A stretch of 64,000 bases of DNA from JAJYSO01 sp964579505 (GCA_964579505.1 CAZOGC010000012.1:1-64000); one strand, 5' to 3'. Shown: positions 17,131-26,479, numbered from the stretch's first letter. Notes: generated by a model from the sequence alone, not told the origin. A program made the numbers and translations.

Positions 17131-17612
17131 GGCTTATACACCTTTAAAAGTCTAGAAATAAGCATAAGTTGCCCTGTGTGATAGGCTGCATGCTCAATCA
17201 ATAAAAGAAGCTCTCTCAATAAAGTTTGCTCTTCTTTAGAAGCATGTTTAACCGGTTGTGCAAGCTCTGTAGATTCTTTTTTTACCCATACTGCTAACTG
17301 TGCATTGGTTTCTTTATACATCTTAATCAATTCTATCCAATACGTTCTACTTTCCGGTTGTTGTGAATTTGGCCAATAATCATCCGGCCAATTGGGCAAA
17401 TAATAACCTTCCGCCAAGATAAAATCAACTATATCTTTTTGGGCATAACACACGTGATAAAAAACTTCGTAGAAAGAATACGGTAAATCATAAAGGCGTT
17501 TACCTACTACAGCAAAAGGAATATCATTAATAAAATTGGTGAGTGGCTGAAAAGCCATGCCTCCTTCTAAATGCTTCAGTATTTCTGCCTTAATAAAATT
17601 TTCATCTATCAT
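17127..17612 (-). CDS. DinB-like protein
   Basis: This protein of 161 residues looks like a DinB/YfiT four-helix-bundle protein. Helices carry the metal-type His positions in YEVFYHVCYAQKDIVDFI and IEHAAYHTGQLMLISRLL. Many DinB-like proteins bind a divalent metal and some act as thiol transferases, but this one has no assigned reaction. It begins 9 bases before the downstream 57-residue membrane-protein gene on the same strand is finished being read (that gene lies upstream), so the two are probably co-transcribed. Its 3' end overlaps the convergent gene by 4 bases. Confidence 0.75.
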   Translation of the reverse strand: MIDENFIKAEILKHLEGGMAFQPLTNFINDIPFAVVGKRLYDLPYSFYEVFYHVCYAQKDIVDFILAEGYYLPNWPDDYWPNSQQPESRTYWIELIKMYKETNAQLAVWVKKESTELAQPVKHASKEEQTLLRELLLLIEHAAYHTGQLMLISRLLKVYKP

Positions 17613-17621
17613 ATCCTTACG

Positions 17622-17795
17622 TTAAACACGTCCTTTTAGCGTATGAAATGTCCACGACATAGCAAAGAAGCCGGCCCCTACCACAGAAAAACCTATAGCA
17701 TAGTCTAAATATTTTAAAACACCTAATAACACAAGGGCTAACCCCACAATAAACATAGCAATAGAGGCCCACGCAAAAATGGCATTCTTATTCAT
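17622..17795 (-). CDS. Small membrane protein (57 residues, CAL67264-like)
   Basis: This short frame reads MNKNAIFAWASIAMFIVGLA from the ATG at 17795 and ends with WTFHTLKGRV. Two hydrophobic segments (about residues 5-27 and 33-50) with small residues suggest a hairpin in the membrane. The size and the 'LKGRV' ending agree with a small membrane protein conserved in Flavobacteriia (the CAL67264 type, from memory). It stops 9 bases before the DinB-like gene on the same strand. Its function is unknown. Confidence 0.7.
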   Translation of the reverse strand: MNKNAIFAWASIAMFIVGLALVLLGVLKYLDYAIGFSVVGAGFFAMSWTFHTLKGRV

Positions 17796-17889
17796 CCTTA
17801 TAAAATATTGGTTGAGTTACAAAATTACGCAAAAAACCAATGCAATAAGCATCGACTAAATTCTCGGTAAAAAAAGAGAACATAAAATC

Positions 17890-19803
17890 TTATATTTCCA
17901 TTTCGGCTCCCATTTCTATTACACGATCCGGGGGTAATTCAAAAAAGGCCGTAGCACGTTGCTGGTTACGTACCATAACACTAAAAAGTCGTTCGCGCCA
18001 ATTGGCCATTCCTGATTTTTTGTCACTACTGGCAATAACGCGTTCGCTTCCTAAGAAAAAAGAAGTATTTTCCATATCCAAGTCAAGTCCCGGCTCATCT
18101 ATCCGCTTAAAAGTTCGCGGAATATTAATATTTTGTGCAAACCCATGGTGCAACACTATACGGTAAAACCCGTTGCCAAGCGCTTCAATTTCAATTTGCT
18201 CTTTAAGTGTTACATAAGGGCGGGCATAGGTAGTCTTTACGCTCAATAAAACCACTTTTGAGTGAACAACGTGATTGTGCTTAATATTATATAACAATGC
18301 CGGCGGAGTTCCATTTGGATTAGAGTACATATAAACGGCGGTTCCTTCTACACGTTTTATTTTCTTTTCCTCTACCTCGGTATAGTTTTCTACATTGGTC
18401 ATAAATTTTTCTAACGGCAATTCTCTAGCACGAATCCGTTTTGCCAAAATATTACGTCCCCGTTTCCATGTAGTCATCAACACAAAAATAATGGCGGCTA
18501 CAACCAAAGGATACCATCCTCCATTCGGAATTTTATGTAGATTGGCTCCAAAAAAAGCAAAATCAATAAGTAAGAAAAAGATAGCAAACGGAATTACGGC
18601 TCCTAAACTCCATTTCCAATTTTTCCGCAATAAGGTAACAAACAGAAGCGTGGTAATAACCATGGTTGCAGCAATAGCCATACCATAAGCTGCTGCCAAA
18701 TTGCTAGACGATTGAAAGCCAATCACCAAACTCAGTGTTACAATCATTAAAATCCAGTTAATAGCCGGCATATAGATCTGACCACTCTCTTTAAAAGAGG
18801 TTTGTTTAACCGTCATACGTGGCAAATATCCAAATTGAATAGCCTGCCGGGTTAATGAATACGCCCCGGTTATAACTGCTTGTGAGGCAATGATAGCTGC
18901 AGCCGTCGCTAAAATGACCAACGGATACAACGCCCAATGCGGTGCCATTCTAAAAAATGGATTGTGCGCTGCTGCCGGGTTTCGCATCAACAAGGCTCCT
19001 TGGCCAAAATAGCACAATAATAAACAAGGTAAAATAATACCATACCACGCTAACCGAATCGGGATTTTTCCAAAATGCCCCATATCTGCATACAAAGCTT
19101 CTGCTCCGGTAAGCGCCAGCATAACAGACCCCAAAACGATGAACCCTTCATACCCATTATTTTGAAAAAGTTGAATGGCGTACATGGGGTTAATGGCTTC
19201 AAAAATATAGGGTGCCTGAACAATTCTATATACCCCTAATGCTCCCAAAACCAAAAACCAAACAACCATTACCGGACTAAAGAATTTTCCTACCACAGCT
19301 GTACCGTGTTTTTGAAAAAAGAACAGGGCCACTAATATACCGATAGTAATAGGTACTATATAAGGTGTAAAAATATCCGTAGCCACTTCTAAGCCTTCAA
19401 TAGAGCTCAGCACGGTAATGGCCGGAGTAATGGTACTGTCTCCATAAAGCAAGGCTGCTCCAAAAAGTCCTAACATAATGAGTAGCCCTCTTTTTTTAGT
19501 GCGTTTTCCCTTAGGGGTTACCAACTGCGTCAACACCAAAATACCCCCTTCTCCATCCAAATCTGCACGCAATACAAAAACAAGGTATTTAATTGATATA
19601 ACCAGAACAACTCCCCAAAAGATGAGTGAGAGGATTCCTAAAATATTATCGGGAGTAGCCGTAAGCCCATGAGCCGGATGAAAACTTTCTTTAAAAGTGT
19701 ACAAAGGGCTGGTACCTAAATCGCCATAAACTATTCCCAGTGCCAATAATGACAACCCGGCAATATACTTTTTTGAAGGCTTAGAATCCTTGTCTTTTAG
19801 CAT
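17890..19803 (-). CDS. kup: KUP family potassium uptake protein
   Basis: This protein of 637 residues belongs to the KUP/HAK/KT family, which imports K+ together with protons. Near the N-terminus are GIVYGDLGTSPLYTFKESF and LSLIFWGVVLVISIKYL, both KUP hallmarks. GEGGILVLTQL and GAALLYGDSTITPAITVLSS follow. About twelve membrane segments run to around residue 455, followed by a cytoplasmic C-terminal domain. The length matches the family. It stands alone on the minus strand, with a 128-base gap to the thioesterase gene in which I see nothing definite. Confidence 0.95.
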   Translation of the reverse strand: MLKDKDSKPSKKYIAGLSLLALGIVYGDLGTSPLYTFKESFHPAHGLTATPDNILGILSLIFWGVVLVISIKYLVFVLRADLDGEGGILVLTQLVTPKGKRTKKRGLLIMLGLFGAALLYGDSTITPAITVLSSIEGLEVATDIFTPYIVPITIGILVALFFFQKHGTAVVGKFFSPVMVVWFLVLGALGVYRIVQAPYIFEAINPMYAIQLFQNNGYEGFIVLGSVMLALTGAEALYADMGHFGKIPIRLAWYGIILPCLLLCYFGQGALLMRNPAAAHNPFFRMAPHWALYPLVILATAAAIIASQAVITGAYSLTRQAIQFGYLPRMTVKQTSFKESGQIYMPAINWILMIVTLSLVIGFQSSSNLAAAYGMAIAATMVITTLLFVTLLRKNWKWSLGAVIPFAIFFLLIDFAFFGANLHKIPNGGWYPLVVAAIIFVLMTTWKRGRNILAKRIRARELPLEKFMTNVENYTEVEEKKIKRVEGTAVYMYSNPNGTPPALLYNIKHNHVVHSKVVLLSVKTTYARPYVTLKEQIEIEALGNGFYRIVLHHGFAQNINIPRTFKRIDEPGLDLDMENTSFFLGSERVIASSDKKSGMANWRERLFSVMVRNQQRATAFFELPPDRVIEMGAEMEI

Positions 19804-19931
19804 AACCTAGTACATAATAAGGGGCGACAAAACTAGGGAAAATCCAAATAACATCGATGATTTTCAGTTCTTTTCAGCTTATTAGCCTATCCAAATGCTA
19901 ACTATTTATACTATAAACCAGCTTGCTACTA

Positions 19932-20330
19932 TCAAAAGCCCAGCGCGTCTAACACATATTTTGGGCAGCGTATAGGGCGTTTCGTTTTCATATCTGTAAA
20001 CACGAGTGTTGTCTCTGCCTCTGTAAGAATTACTCCTTCCGCATTCCTAATCGTATAATGAAATTCGATTTTTGCGGTAGGTTTATTCTTCAGTGTAGTT
20101 TCAATCGTCAATTCATCATCAAAAAAAGCAGACTGTTTATATTTAATGTTCATCTCATAAACCGGAAGCATCACTCCGTTTTCTTCCATAGATTTATAAG
20201 ATATACCAAATTCTTCTAGCCATGCCAATCGCGCCAATTCAAAATATTGAGGATAATTACCGTGATGAACAACTCGCATTTGGTCGGTTTCCCCATATCG
20301 TACGCGCACTTTAGAGAAATGACTTTTCAT
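19932..20330 (-). CDS. Acyl-CoA thioesterase (YbgC/FadM-like hotdog fold)
   Basis: This single hotdog-domain protein of 132 residues carries the motif RYGETDQMRVVHHGNYPQYF, the 4-hydroxybenzoyl-CoA thioesterase/YbgC signature with its catalytic Asp. WLEEFGISYKSMEENG and a DDELTIET block follow, as in the family. It hydrolyses acyl-CoA thioesters; the chain preference is unknown. It is divergent from dnaA, which is a common neighbour in Flavobacteriaceae genomes. One departure is Arg in place of the usual Gly in 'DQMGVV'. Confidence 0.85.
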   Translation of the reverse strand: MKSHFSKVRVRYGETDQMRVVHHGNYPQYFELARLAWLEEFGISYKSMEENGVMLPVYEMNIKYKQSAFFDDELTIETTLKNKPTAKIEFHYTIRNAEGVILTEAETTLVFTDMKTKRPIRCPKYVLDALGF

Positions 20331-20551
20331 ATAAAAAACACTTTAATAGTCAGAAAAAAAAATCGTATAGGTAAGTGCTTAAATATCTAAATAAAAAACT
20401 AATATTTCAAGGGTAAATATATTTTTTTGTTAGCTTTTTTGTTCACATATTTGTTGAACATAATTAAAGAGGGATACTTCACAACAAGTGCTTCATTTTT
20501 AATATTTTCTAGATTAACCAAAACTTCAAAAACTCGAACCCTAAAAAGAAT

Positions 20552-21979
20552 ATGGAAAAAACAGCTGAATCGGTTTGGAAAAATTGCCTTCATTTTATCA
20601 AAGACAATATTTCTGATCAAGCATATGCCACATGGTTTGCTCCGATAAAAGCGGTTAAACTAGACCGTAATGCGTTGAGCATTCAGGTTCCTTCCAAATT
20701 CTTTTACGAGTGGCTTGAAGAACATTATGTTAAACTTTTAAAAGTTTCTTTAACGCGTGAAATTGGTAGTAAGGTAAAACTGATTTACATCATAAAGATG
20801 GAGAACAGTCTAAATAACAAACATCCTTTTACCGAAAAAATACCGAGTACCCAACGCGAAAAAGTATCTTCTCAAGAAGTTAATATTCCTTTAAAAAACA
20901 AGAGCCCGGAGTTAAAGAACCCTTTTATAATTCCCGGTATAAGAAATGTAAAGATTGATTCTCAACTGAATCATTCTTATTGTTTTGATAATTTTTTAGA
21001 AGGCGAATCTAACCGATTAGCACGATCTGCCGGAATGGCTGTTGCCAATAAACCGGGAGGTACCTCTTTTAACCCTTTGCTAATTTTTGGAGGGGTTGGG
21101 TTAGGAAAAACCCATTTAGCGCATGCTATTGGCGTAGAGATAAAAGAAAAATACCCGGACAAAATCGTACTCTATATTACTGCTGAAAAATTTACCCAGC
21201 AATATATAGATGCGGTCAGAAAGAATAATCGAAATGATTTTATTCACTTCTACCAAATTATAGATGTACTCATTGTTGACGATATTCAACTACTTTCCGG
21301 AAAATCCGGAACGCAAGATGTGTTCTTCCATATTTTTAACCACCTACACCAAAACGGAAAGCAAGTCATTTTAACAAGTGATAAAGCTCCGGTAGATATG
21401 CAAGATATTGAGCAGCGTTTATTATCTCGCTTTAAATGGGGGTTATCTGCTGAATTGCAAAACCCTAATTATGAAATGCGCATAAAAATTATTCGCGAAA
21501 AACTCTTTAGAGACGGGGTAGAAATGCCGGAAGAAATTATTGAATACGTAGGCAACAATATCAAAACAAATATTAGAGAATTAGAAGGCGCCATTATTTC
21601 ATTAATAGCCCATTCTTCTTTTAATCGAAAAGAAATCACCTTAGACTTAGCCAAAAAAATTGTAGAAAACTACGTTAAAAACACTAAAAAAGAGGTTTCT
21701 ATAGACTACATACAAAAAGTGGTGAGTGATTATTTTCAAATGGATGTTGAAACACTACAATCTAAAACAAGAAAACGCCACATTGTGCAAGCGCGTCAAT
21801 TAGCTATGTTTTTCTCAAAAAAACTTACCAAAGCTTCTTTGTCTAGCATAGGTTCACAAATCGGGCAGCGCGACCACGCCACTGTTCTACACGCTTGTAA
21901 AACAGTAAACAACCTATCCTCTACCAACAAGCAGTTTCATAAATACGTAGAAGATCTCAACAAGAAATTAACTTTATAA
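20552..21979 (+). CDS. dnaA: Chromosomal replication initiator protein DnaA
   Basis: This protein of 475 residues opens the replication origin. An N-terminal domain (about 1-90) is followed by a linker and the AAA+ domain. The Walker A is GGVGLGKTHLAHAIG near residue 180 and the Walker B is DVLIVDDIQLLSG. The C-terminal domain contains SSIGSQIGQRDHATVLHACK, the DnaA-box-binding signature. The frame starts at ATG 20552 (MEKTAESVWKN). The phosphatase gene follows after 2 bases. No cluster of DnaA boxes was recognised in the 221-base gap upstream. Confidence 0.97.
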   Translation: MEKTAESVWKNCLHFIKDNISDQAYATWFAPIKAVKLDRNALSIQVPSKFFYEWLEEHYVKLLKVSLTREIGSKVKLIYIIKMENSLNNKHPFTEKIPSTQREKVSSQEVNIPLKNKSPELKNPFIIPGIRNVKIDSQLNHSYCFDNFLEGESNRLARSAGMAVANKPGGTSFNPLLIFGGVGLGKTHLAHAIGVEIKEKYPDKIVLYITAEKFTQQYIDAVRKNNRNDFIHFYQIIDVLIVDDIQLLSGKSGTQDVFFHIFNHLHQNGKQVILTSDKAPVDMQDIEQRLLSRFKWGLSAELQNPNYEMRIKIIREKLFRDGVEMPEEIIEYVGNNIKTNIRELEGAIISLIAHSSFNRKEITLDLAKKIVENYVKNTKKEVSIDYIQKVVSDYFQMDVETLQSKTRKRHIVQARQLAMFFSKKLTKASLSSIGSQIGQRDHATVLHACKTVNNLSSTNKQFHKYVEDLNKKLTL

Positions 21980-21981
21980 CC

Positions 21982-22440
21982 ATGACAAAAGTATTAATGG
22001 TTTGCTTAGGAAACATTTGCCGTTCTCCTATGGCAGAAGGTCTTTTACGCTCAAAAGTTGATACACAAAAAATAACGGTAGATTCAGCCGGCACATCCAA
22101 TTATCACATCAATCAAGCGCCAGATCGTCGCATGCAAGAAACAGCTCGCCAACACCACATAAACCTTTCTGCATTACGTGGAAGACAGTTTACGCCAAAA
22201 GATTTTGAACAGTTTGATTTTATTTATGTGATGGACAAGCACAACTATCAAGATGTGATACAGCAAGCACGATCAGCCAACGAGAAGGCTAAAGTAGATT
22301 TTATAACCAATCTTCTCTACCCACAAGAAAACCGCGATGTACCCGACCCTTACTACGGGGGATCAGAAGGATTTGAAAATGTTTTTCAACTTTTAGATCA
22401 ATGCACCGATCAGCTAGTAAAAAAACTCCTTTCTCAATAA
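21982..22440 (+). CDS. Low-molecular-weight protein-tyrosine phosphatase
   Basis: This protein of 152 residues has the phosphatase P-loop CLGNICRSP right at the N-terminus (nucleophile C8, R14) and the general-acid Asp in VPDPYYGG near residue 113. It removes phosphate from phosphotyrosine or similar substrates in the cytoplasm. It starts 2 bases after dnaA and is surely in the same transcript. The dnaA-phosphatase-methyltransferase order is common in this family. Confidence 0.92.
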   Translation: MTKVLMVCLGNICRSPMAEGLLRSKVDTQKITVDSAGTSNYHINQAPDRRMQETARQHHINLSALRGRQFTPKDFEQFDFIYVMDKHNYQDVIQQARSANEKAKVDFITNLLYPQENRDVPDPYYGGSEGFENVFQLLDQCTDQLVKKLLSQ

Positions 22441-22534
22441 TTTTTTATAACAGCGCAACAAAAATAGTGCTCTACAAAATTTAATATAGTATAGTTCGTT
22501 TATCAATTAGCATAATCCAATAAAAGACAATCTC

Positions 22535-23266
22535 TTGGCAGATCACCCTAAAAATATCGGTAAACTCTTTCTTATACCCACCATGTTGAGCGAAGCTCCT
22601 CTAGAAGAAGTATTACCCATCCGCATAAAAAAAATTGTAGAAAGCACCCATTTTTACATTGCCGAGAACGAAAAAACAGCCCGGCATTTTATCAAAAAGC
22701 TTGCGCCGACGGTAACCCAATCTACGCTGCATTTTGAAACCCTAAACAAACACACTGCTCTTGAAGACATTCCTTCTTTTCTCGCCCCATGCCAGAAAGG
22801 AATTAACGTAGGGTTACTAAGCGAGGCCGGCTGCCCGGGCATTGCAGATCCCGGCGCCAAAGTCGTGCAAATTGCCCATCAACAAAATATTAAAGTCATT
22901 CCATTAGTCGGCCCTTCTTCTATCACGCTCGCTATGATGGCCAGTGGGTTAAATGGTCAGAATTTCTGTTTTCACGGCTATCTACCCATCGATAAAAATG
23001 AACGAAAAAACACGCTTAAAAACTTAGAGCGTCTTTCTTTTGAAAAAAACCAAGCACAATTATTTATTGAAACCCCCTATAGAAACGAAAAACTCTTTGA
23101 AGATTTAAAAAGACACCTAAACCCTTACACTAAACTGTGCATAGCCCGAGAAATTACTTCTGCTGAAGAATATATCTGTACCAAAACTATAAAAGAATGG
23201 CAAAAAAGCACCGTAGATTTACACAAAAAACCCACGCTTTTTATTTTTCAAAAAGAATCTTTATAA
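22535..23266 (+). CDS. RsmI-like SAM-dependent methyltransferase
   Basis: This tetrapyrrole-methylase-fold protein has 243 residues. It shows LSEAGCPGIADPGAKVVQIA and then GPSSITLAMMASGLNGQNF with FHGYLP, as in RsmI, which methylates C1402 of 16S rRNA. It is a shorter variant common in Bacteroidota, so the target is probable rather than certain. The start is a TTG at 22535. The first in-frame ATG (22583) would cut the conserved opening strand GKLFLIPT, so the TTG decides the N-terminus. It is convergent with the next gene, with 4 bases between stops. Confidence 0.8.
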   Translation: MADHPKNIGKLFLIPTMLSEAPLEEVLPIRIKKIVESTHFYIAENEKTARHFIKKLAPTVTQSTLHFETLNKHTALEDIPSFLAPCQKGINVGLLSEAGCPGIADPGAKVVQIAHQQNIKVIPLVGPSSITLAMMASGLNGQNFCFHGYLPIDKNERKNTLKNLERLSFEKNQAQLFIETPYRNEKLFEDLKRHLNPYTKLCIAREITSAEEYICTKTIKEWQKSTVDLHKKPTLFIFQKESL

Positions 23267-23270
23267 AAAT

Positions 23271-23927
23271 TTAAGCAGAAGGTAATTCAACCCGTGCGCT
23301 CCTATTAGCCGGAATGAAAGAAACATCATACCCACCAAACTTCTTCATATAATACTCAATACTCGTACCAAAGGCATCTGCCGCACTATGGCGACCACCA
23401 CTACGTAAAAATTGCTTTACCCCACCGGGGCCGGCCAAATGAGCTGCAGCCAATATACCTGATGGAGTAATGGTAACACCATCTATTTTCTTTCCTGAAT
23501 ACTGTTGAATATACTTTCGTAAAACCCACTTATTTCTAGAGACATACGCATAAAAAGCCGCCTCTTGTAGTTTTGGGCTATGCATAAAATTAGTGGTATT
23601 ATACACCCCTAACAAAGCTAAAGTATTCTTGTTGAATTGATATTTTCCTAAATAACCAAATTCATTAACCCGCTCATAGTTGTTTTGAGACTCTTTAAAG
23701 CCTAAAGCTTGTTTAAATCCCAAATAATTTTTTTGTAAAACAGGATAGTGAAATGGTAAAGAATCAACTGAATATAAAGTACCCGGAAGGCTGGCTACGC
23801 GTATAGAATCAGAAACAACAACCGCCTGAGAAGACTCGTTTTGTTTCTTTGAAAAGCTTAAAAATATCAACGCCAACAAGGCTGGTAACATTGAAAATTT
23901 AACGATTTTCTTTCGCACAAAATACAT
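23271..23927 (-). CDS. Exported lysozyme-like (transglycosylase-type) protein
   Basis: The ATG at 23927 gives 218 residues with an N-terminal basic/hydrophobic export signal (KKIVKFSMLPALLALIFLSF). A longer frame upstream adds only an unlikely 23 residues. The middle has GFKESQNNYERVNEFGYLGK followed by YQF. This is the lysozyme/transglycosylase pattern, with a candidate catalytic Glu in FKESQ. ITPSGILAAAHLAGPGGVKQ and FLRSGG come next, as in phage-type and SLT-like domains. It may cut peptidoglycan in the periplasm. The family cannot be fixed by eye. Confidence 0.65.
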   Translation of the reverse strand: MYFVRKKIVKFSMLPALLALIFLSFSKKQNESSQAVVVSDSIRVASLPGTLYSVDSLPFHYPVLQKNYLGFKQALGFKESQNNYERVNEFGYLGKYQFNKNTLALLGVYNTTNFMHSPKLQEAAFYAYVSRNKWVLRKYIQQYSGKKIDGVTITPSGILAAAHLAGPGGVKQFLRSGGRHSAADAFGTSIEYYMKKFGGYDVSFIPANRSARVELPSA

Positions 23928-24232
23928 TTTACAAAGGACTTTTATACAGTAATCAATAGCGATTAGTTGCCTTTGAATTGGGCGGCGAATATACAACTAT
24001 TTAATTTACAGGTATCTATTTTATGAAAATATTATATTTATCTATATATCAGTTAGTTATAAACAAAATATTATAAAATAGCACACAAAATATCTCCTAT
24101 ACGTTCAGAAAAACAGCAATAACGCACTCTTTTAGCCCGCGATCGCATTCTCTAAACGAGGTTAATTTGTTCAACATGCAAGTTTTAAAACCGTCAAAAC
24201 ATTTCATATAATTTCGCCGAATTATAAACTCG

Positions 24233-24409
24233 TCTAAGTAAAACAACTTTCTTTAAAAGGCCGGTTAAAACTTAATCGGTCTTTTTATAGGTTTTGGGCC
24301 ACATTTTACCCCCTGTTGTCTTTTCCCATAAAAAACCTTATTTTTAATCTGAAATAAAGAGCCCAAAACCATAACAATTTATGTGATCAAAAAAATAAAC
24401 TGATTATGA
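24233..24409 (+). repeat. Upstream repeat, copy 1
   Basis: About 170 bases upstream of and including the start of the first secreted-protein gene recur nearly unchanged at 25500-25666. This copy contains a possible hairpin (AAAGGCCGGTT / AATCGGTCTTT, 24254-24287) that is missing from copy 2. The stretch 23997-24232 before it is AT-rich with no gene that I can see. Confidence 0.8.
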
Positions 24410-24867
24410 AAATGATAAAAATTGTTTTATTACTGGTTTTACTACTGCCTTCTCAGCCCCTTTTGGCGCAAAAGAAGAAGACAGGGCTTTGCATCTATTT
24501 TAGGGAAAATACAAAAAATATTAAGGTTGAGATGGATGCAGATTCTACCCATACCGAGTTTACCATTTGGGGTCCCGGGTTAGAAACCAACGCCAAACGA
24601 AAAAAAGCCTTAAAAGAATATAGAGCCCATCCCACCGGAGATTACTACCCCTCATTTATAATGCCGGATTTTTTTAGTGCACGTAAACCCAAAAAAATGA
24701 CCTCTTTAAAAGCGTTGAATTGTGGGCAATCGGTTTCGGTAGAAGAATATAGAACCGGAAAAGTTGATTACAGAAAAATTGAAACCTCATTCGTTTGGAT
24801 GATAAAAAAATTGAACGATCACACTTTCTTGGTGTGGGATGCTATGGGGTATATAAGATTTGATTAA
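24406..24867 (+). CDS. Secreted protein of unknown function (copy A)
   Basis: This protein of 153 residues has a Sec signal peptide (MKMIKIVLLLVLLLPSQPLL, cut probably after LLAQ). The mature part contains LCIYFRENTKNIKVEMDADS, FTIWGPGLETNAKRKKALKE and DHTFLVWDAMG. It is a very close paralogue of the gene at 26015. The proteins are near-identical over most of their length, and the DNA of their signal peptides is almost unchanged, so the duplication is recent. No family was recognised. The DUF6705-like gene follows after 20 bases. Confidence 0.65.
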   Translation: MKMIKIVLLLVLLLPSQPLLAQKKKTGLCIYFRENTKNIKVEMDADSTHTEFTIWGPGLETNAKRKKALKEYRAHPTGDYYPSFIMPDFFSARKPKKMTSLKALNCGQSVSVEEYRTGKVDYRKIETSFVWMIKKLNDHTFLVWDAMGYIRFD

Positions 24868-24887
24868 TTACTAGGCCCAAGTAATAA

Positions 24888-25481
24888 ATGAAAAATTTAC
24901 TTTTAATCATCAGTATATTCTATATAAGCTTTAGTAGCCAAGCACAAACCGTTCTTCCTTTAGATAATTATTATTCTTTTTTTAAGACCCACAATAAAAT
25001 TCCAAAAGGTACTTACATTAAAGACGTCAGCCATATTCTTAATAAATATGAGGGAACTTGGACGGGAACCTACCAAGGCAACCAGTATCTCGTGCAGATT
25101 CAGAAAACGACCCGATCTTTTTTGGGCATTCAATTAGATGCCCTAATCCTCAACCTTAAAATAACCACCCCTGCGGGTAAAGTAACAGTAAATACCTTGT
25201 CTAATTCTATAGAGGAAGCAGCTGCAGTAGGGGGTATTTTTAAAAAAGATAATCCCAATGTATACAGGTTAGCATATTCTTCTAGAGACAATGATAGAGC
25301 AGGTTGTGGTGATCAAGGAGATATGTATATCGAATTAACCAACAACAATACACAACTCAAAGTATATGTAGCTCCTATTTCTGTTATGCTTGGGGGTGAC
25401 GGTAAATGCCCCAACGGTACTTTTACCCCGCCGTTTCCTAATGGAGAGCAGCCTCCTATGTTGTTAACAAAACAAAAATAA
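24888..25481 (+). CDS. Secreted DUF6705-like protein
   Basis: This protein of 197 residues has a signal peptide (MKNLLLIISIFYISFSSQAQ). A beta-rich domain follows with YEGTWTGTYQGNQYLVQIQK, and a second part with SRDNDRAGCGDQGDMYIELT and LGGDGKCPNGTFTPPFPNG. It contains two Cys. The 'GTW.GTY...Y.V.I.K' opening fits the DUF6705 group of Flavobacteriales proteins as I recall it. Its function is unknown. It sits between the two copies of the secreted-protein gene and was either part of the duplicated unit or inserted there. Confidence 0.6.
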   Translation: MKNLLLIISIFYISFSSQAQTVLPLDNYYSFFKTHNKIPKGTYIKDVSHILNKYEGTWTGTYQGNQYLVQIQKTTRSFLGIQLDALILNLKITTPAGKVTVNTLSNSIEEAAAVGGIFKKDNPNVYRLAYSSRDNDRAGCGDQGDMYIELTNNNTQLKVYVAPISVMLGGDGKCPNGTFTPPFPNGEQPPMLLTKQK

Positions 25482-25499
25482 CAGTAGAAGGCATTACTT

Positions 25500-25666
25500 G
25501 TCTAAGTAAAACAACTTTCTTTAAAAGGCCAGTTATCTTTTTATAGGTTTTGGGCCACATTTTACCCCCTGTTGTCTTTTCCCATAAAAAACCTTATTTT
25601 TAATCTGAAATAAAGAGCCAAAAACCATAACAATTTATGTAATCAAAAAAATAAATGATTATGAAA
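25500..25666 (+). repeat. Upstream repeat, copy 2
   Basis: This copy matches 24233-24409 nearly base for base up to the words GATTATGAAAA. It has a deletion of about a dozen bases that removes one arm of the hairpin. After the repeat the sequence changes abruptly to an unrelated stretch instead of the secreted-protein gene. Confidence 0.8.
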
Positions 25667-26008
25667 ACCGAATTATACACTTGCATATGGTATGCGTGAG
25701 TATACAAATATTTATGAGTATGCCATTTTAAAACATCTTAATGCCAATTAAAAGTAGTGGGGAGTTGTCAATGACCTATCTAAAAAAACGGTGAAAATCA
25801 AGGAAGCAGCGTTGGCCTGAGGATTAAAATCTGCTCGACGCCGACGGTAGGAGGCAAGTTATTTTAATCCAGTGGCTGATGGTTCCGTAGTATTTTCTTC
25901 TATTTTTTTAGTAAGTCTAGACTTTTTTGGTTCTTTTTTGGGCAATGCAAAAAAGAGCAGAAAATCAAAGAGAGAAACCGCAGTGATTGATGTAATCAAT
26001 AAAAATGA
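25667..26008. other. Degenerate stretch between the duplicated genes
   Basis: This stretch of about 340 bases has no full gene. Its first part reads in one frame as KPNYTLAYGMREYTNIYEYA plus ILKHLNAN and a stop at 25751. That looks like the 3' end of some coding sequence fused to the repeat. Further open pieces (for example DLSKKTVKIKEAALA before a stop) suggest more remnants. The source genes were not identified. Confidence 0.4.
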
Positions 26009-26014
26009 ATGATT

Positions 26015-26479
26015 ATGAAAATGATAAAAATTGTTTTATTACTGGTTTTACTACTGCCTTCTCAGCTTCTTTTGGCACAAAAAAAAGGAAGGGCAGCCCT
26101 TTGCGTTTATTTTAAGGAAAATACAAAAAATATTAAAGTTGATATGGATGCAGATTCTACCCATACCGAGTTTACCATTTGGAGCCCCGGTTTAGAAACC
26201 AACGCCAAACGAAAAAAAGCCTTAAAAGAATATAGGGCCCACCCCACCGGAGATTATAATCCATCATTTATACTACCGGATTTTTTTAGTGTCGACAAAC
26301 CCAGAAAGATGACCTCTTTAAAAGCGTTGAATTGTGGGCAAATGGTTTCGGTAGAAGAATATAGAACCGGAAAGGTTGATTATAAAAAAATTGGGGGGCC
26401 TCAGGTTTGGATGATAAAAGAATTAGACGATCATACTTTCTTGGTTTGGGATGCCATGGCGCCTGTAATCTTCGATTGA
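26015..26479 (+). CDS. Secreted protein of unknown function (copy B)
   Basis: This protein of 154 residues starts at ATG 26015, by homology with copy A at 24406; an ATG 6 bases earlier is possible. Signal peptide MKMIKIVLLLVLLLPSQLLL, then FTIWSPGLETNAKRKKALKE and DHTFLVWDAMAP. It differs from copy A by scattered substitutions, mostly in the region after residue 95 and at the very end (PVIFD against YIRFD). Only the last few bases before its start resemble the shared upstream region, so its own promoter may be missing or different. Its function is unknown. Confidence 0.6.
   Translation: MKMIKIVLLLVLLLPSQLLLAQKKGRAALCVYFKENTKNIKVDMDADSTHTEFTIWSPGLETNAKRKKALKEYRAHPTGDYNPSFILPDFFSVDKPRKMTSLKALNCGQMVSVEEYRTGKVDYKKIGGPQVWMIKELDDHTFLVWDAMAPVIFD

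Noticed and set aside
20331..20551. Replication origin next to dnaA
   Set aside because: I looked for clusters of TTATCCACA-like DnaA boxes and AT-rich unwinding repeats here and saw none. A skew analysis would be needed to place oriC.
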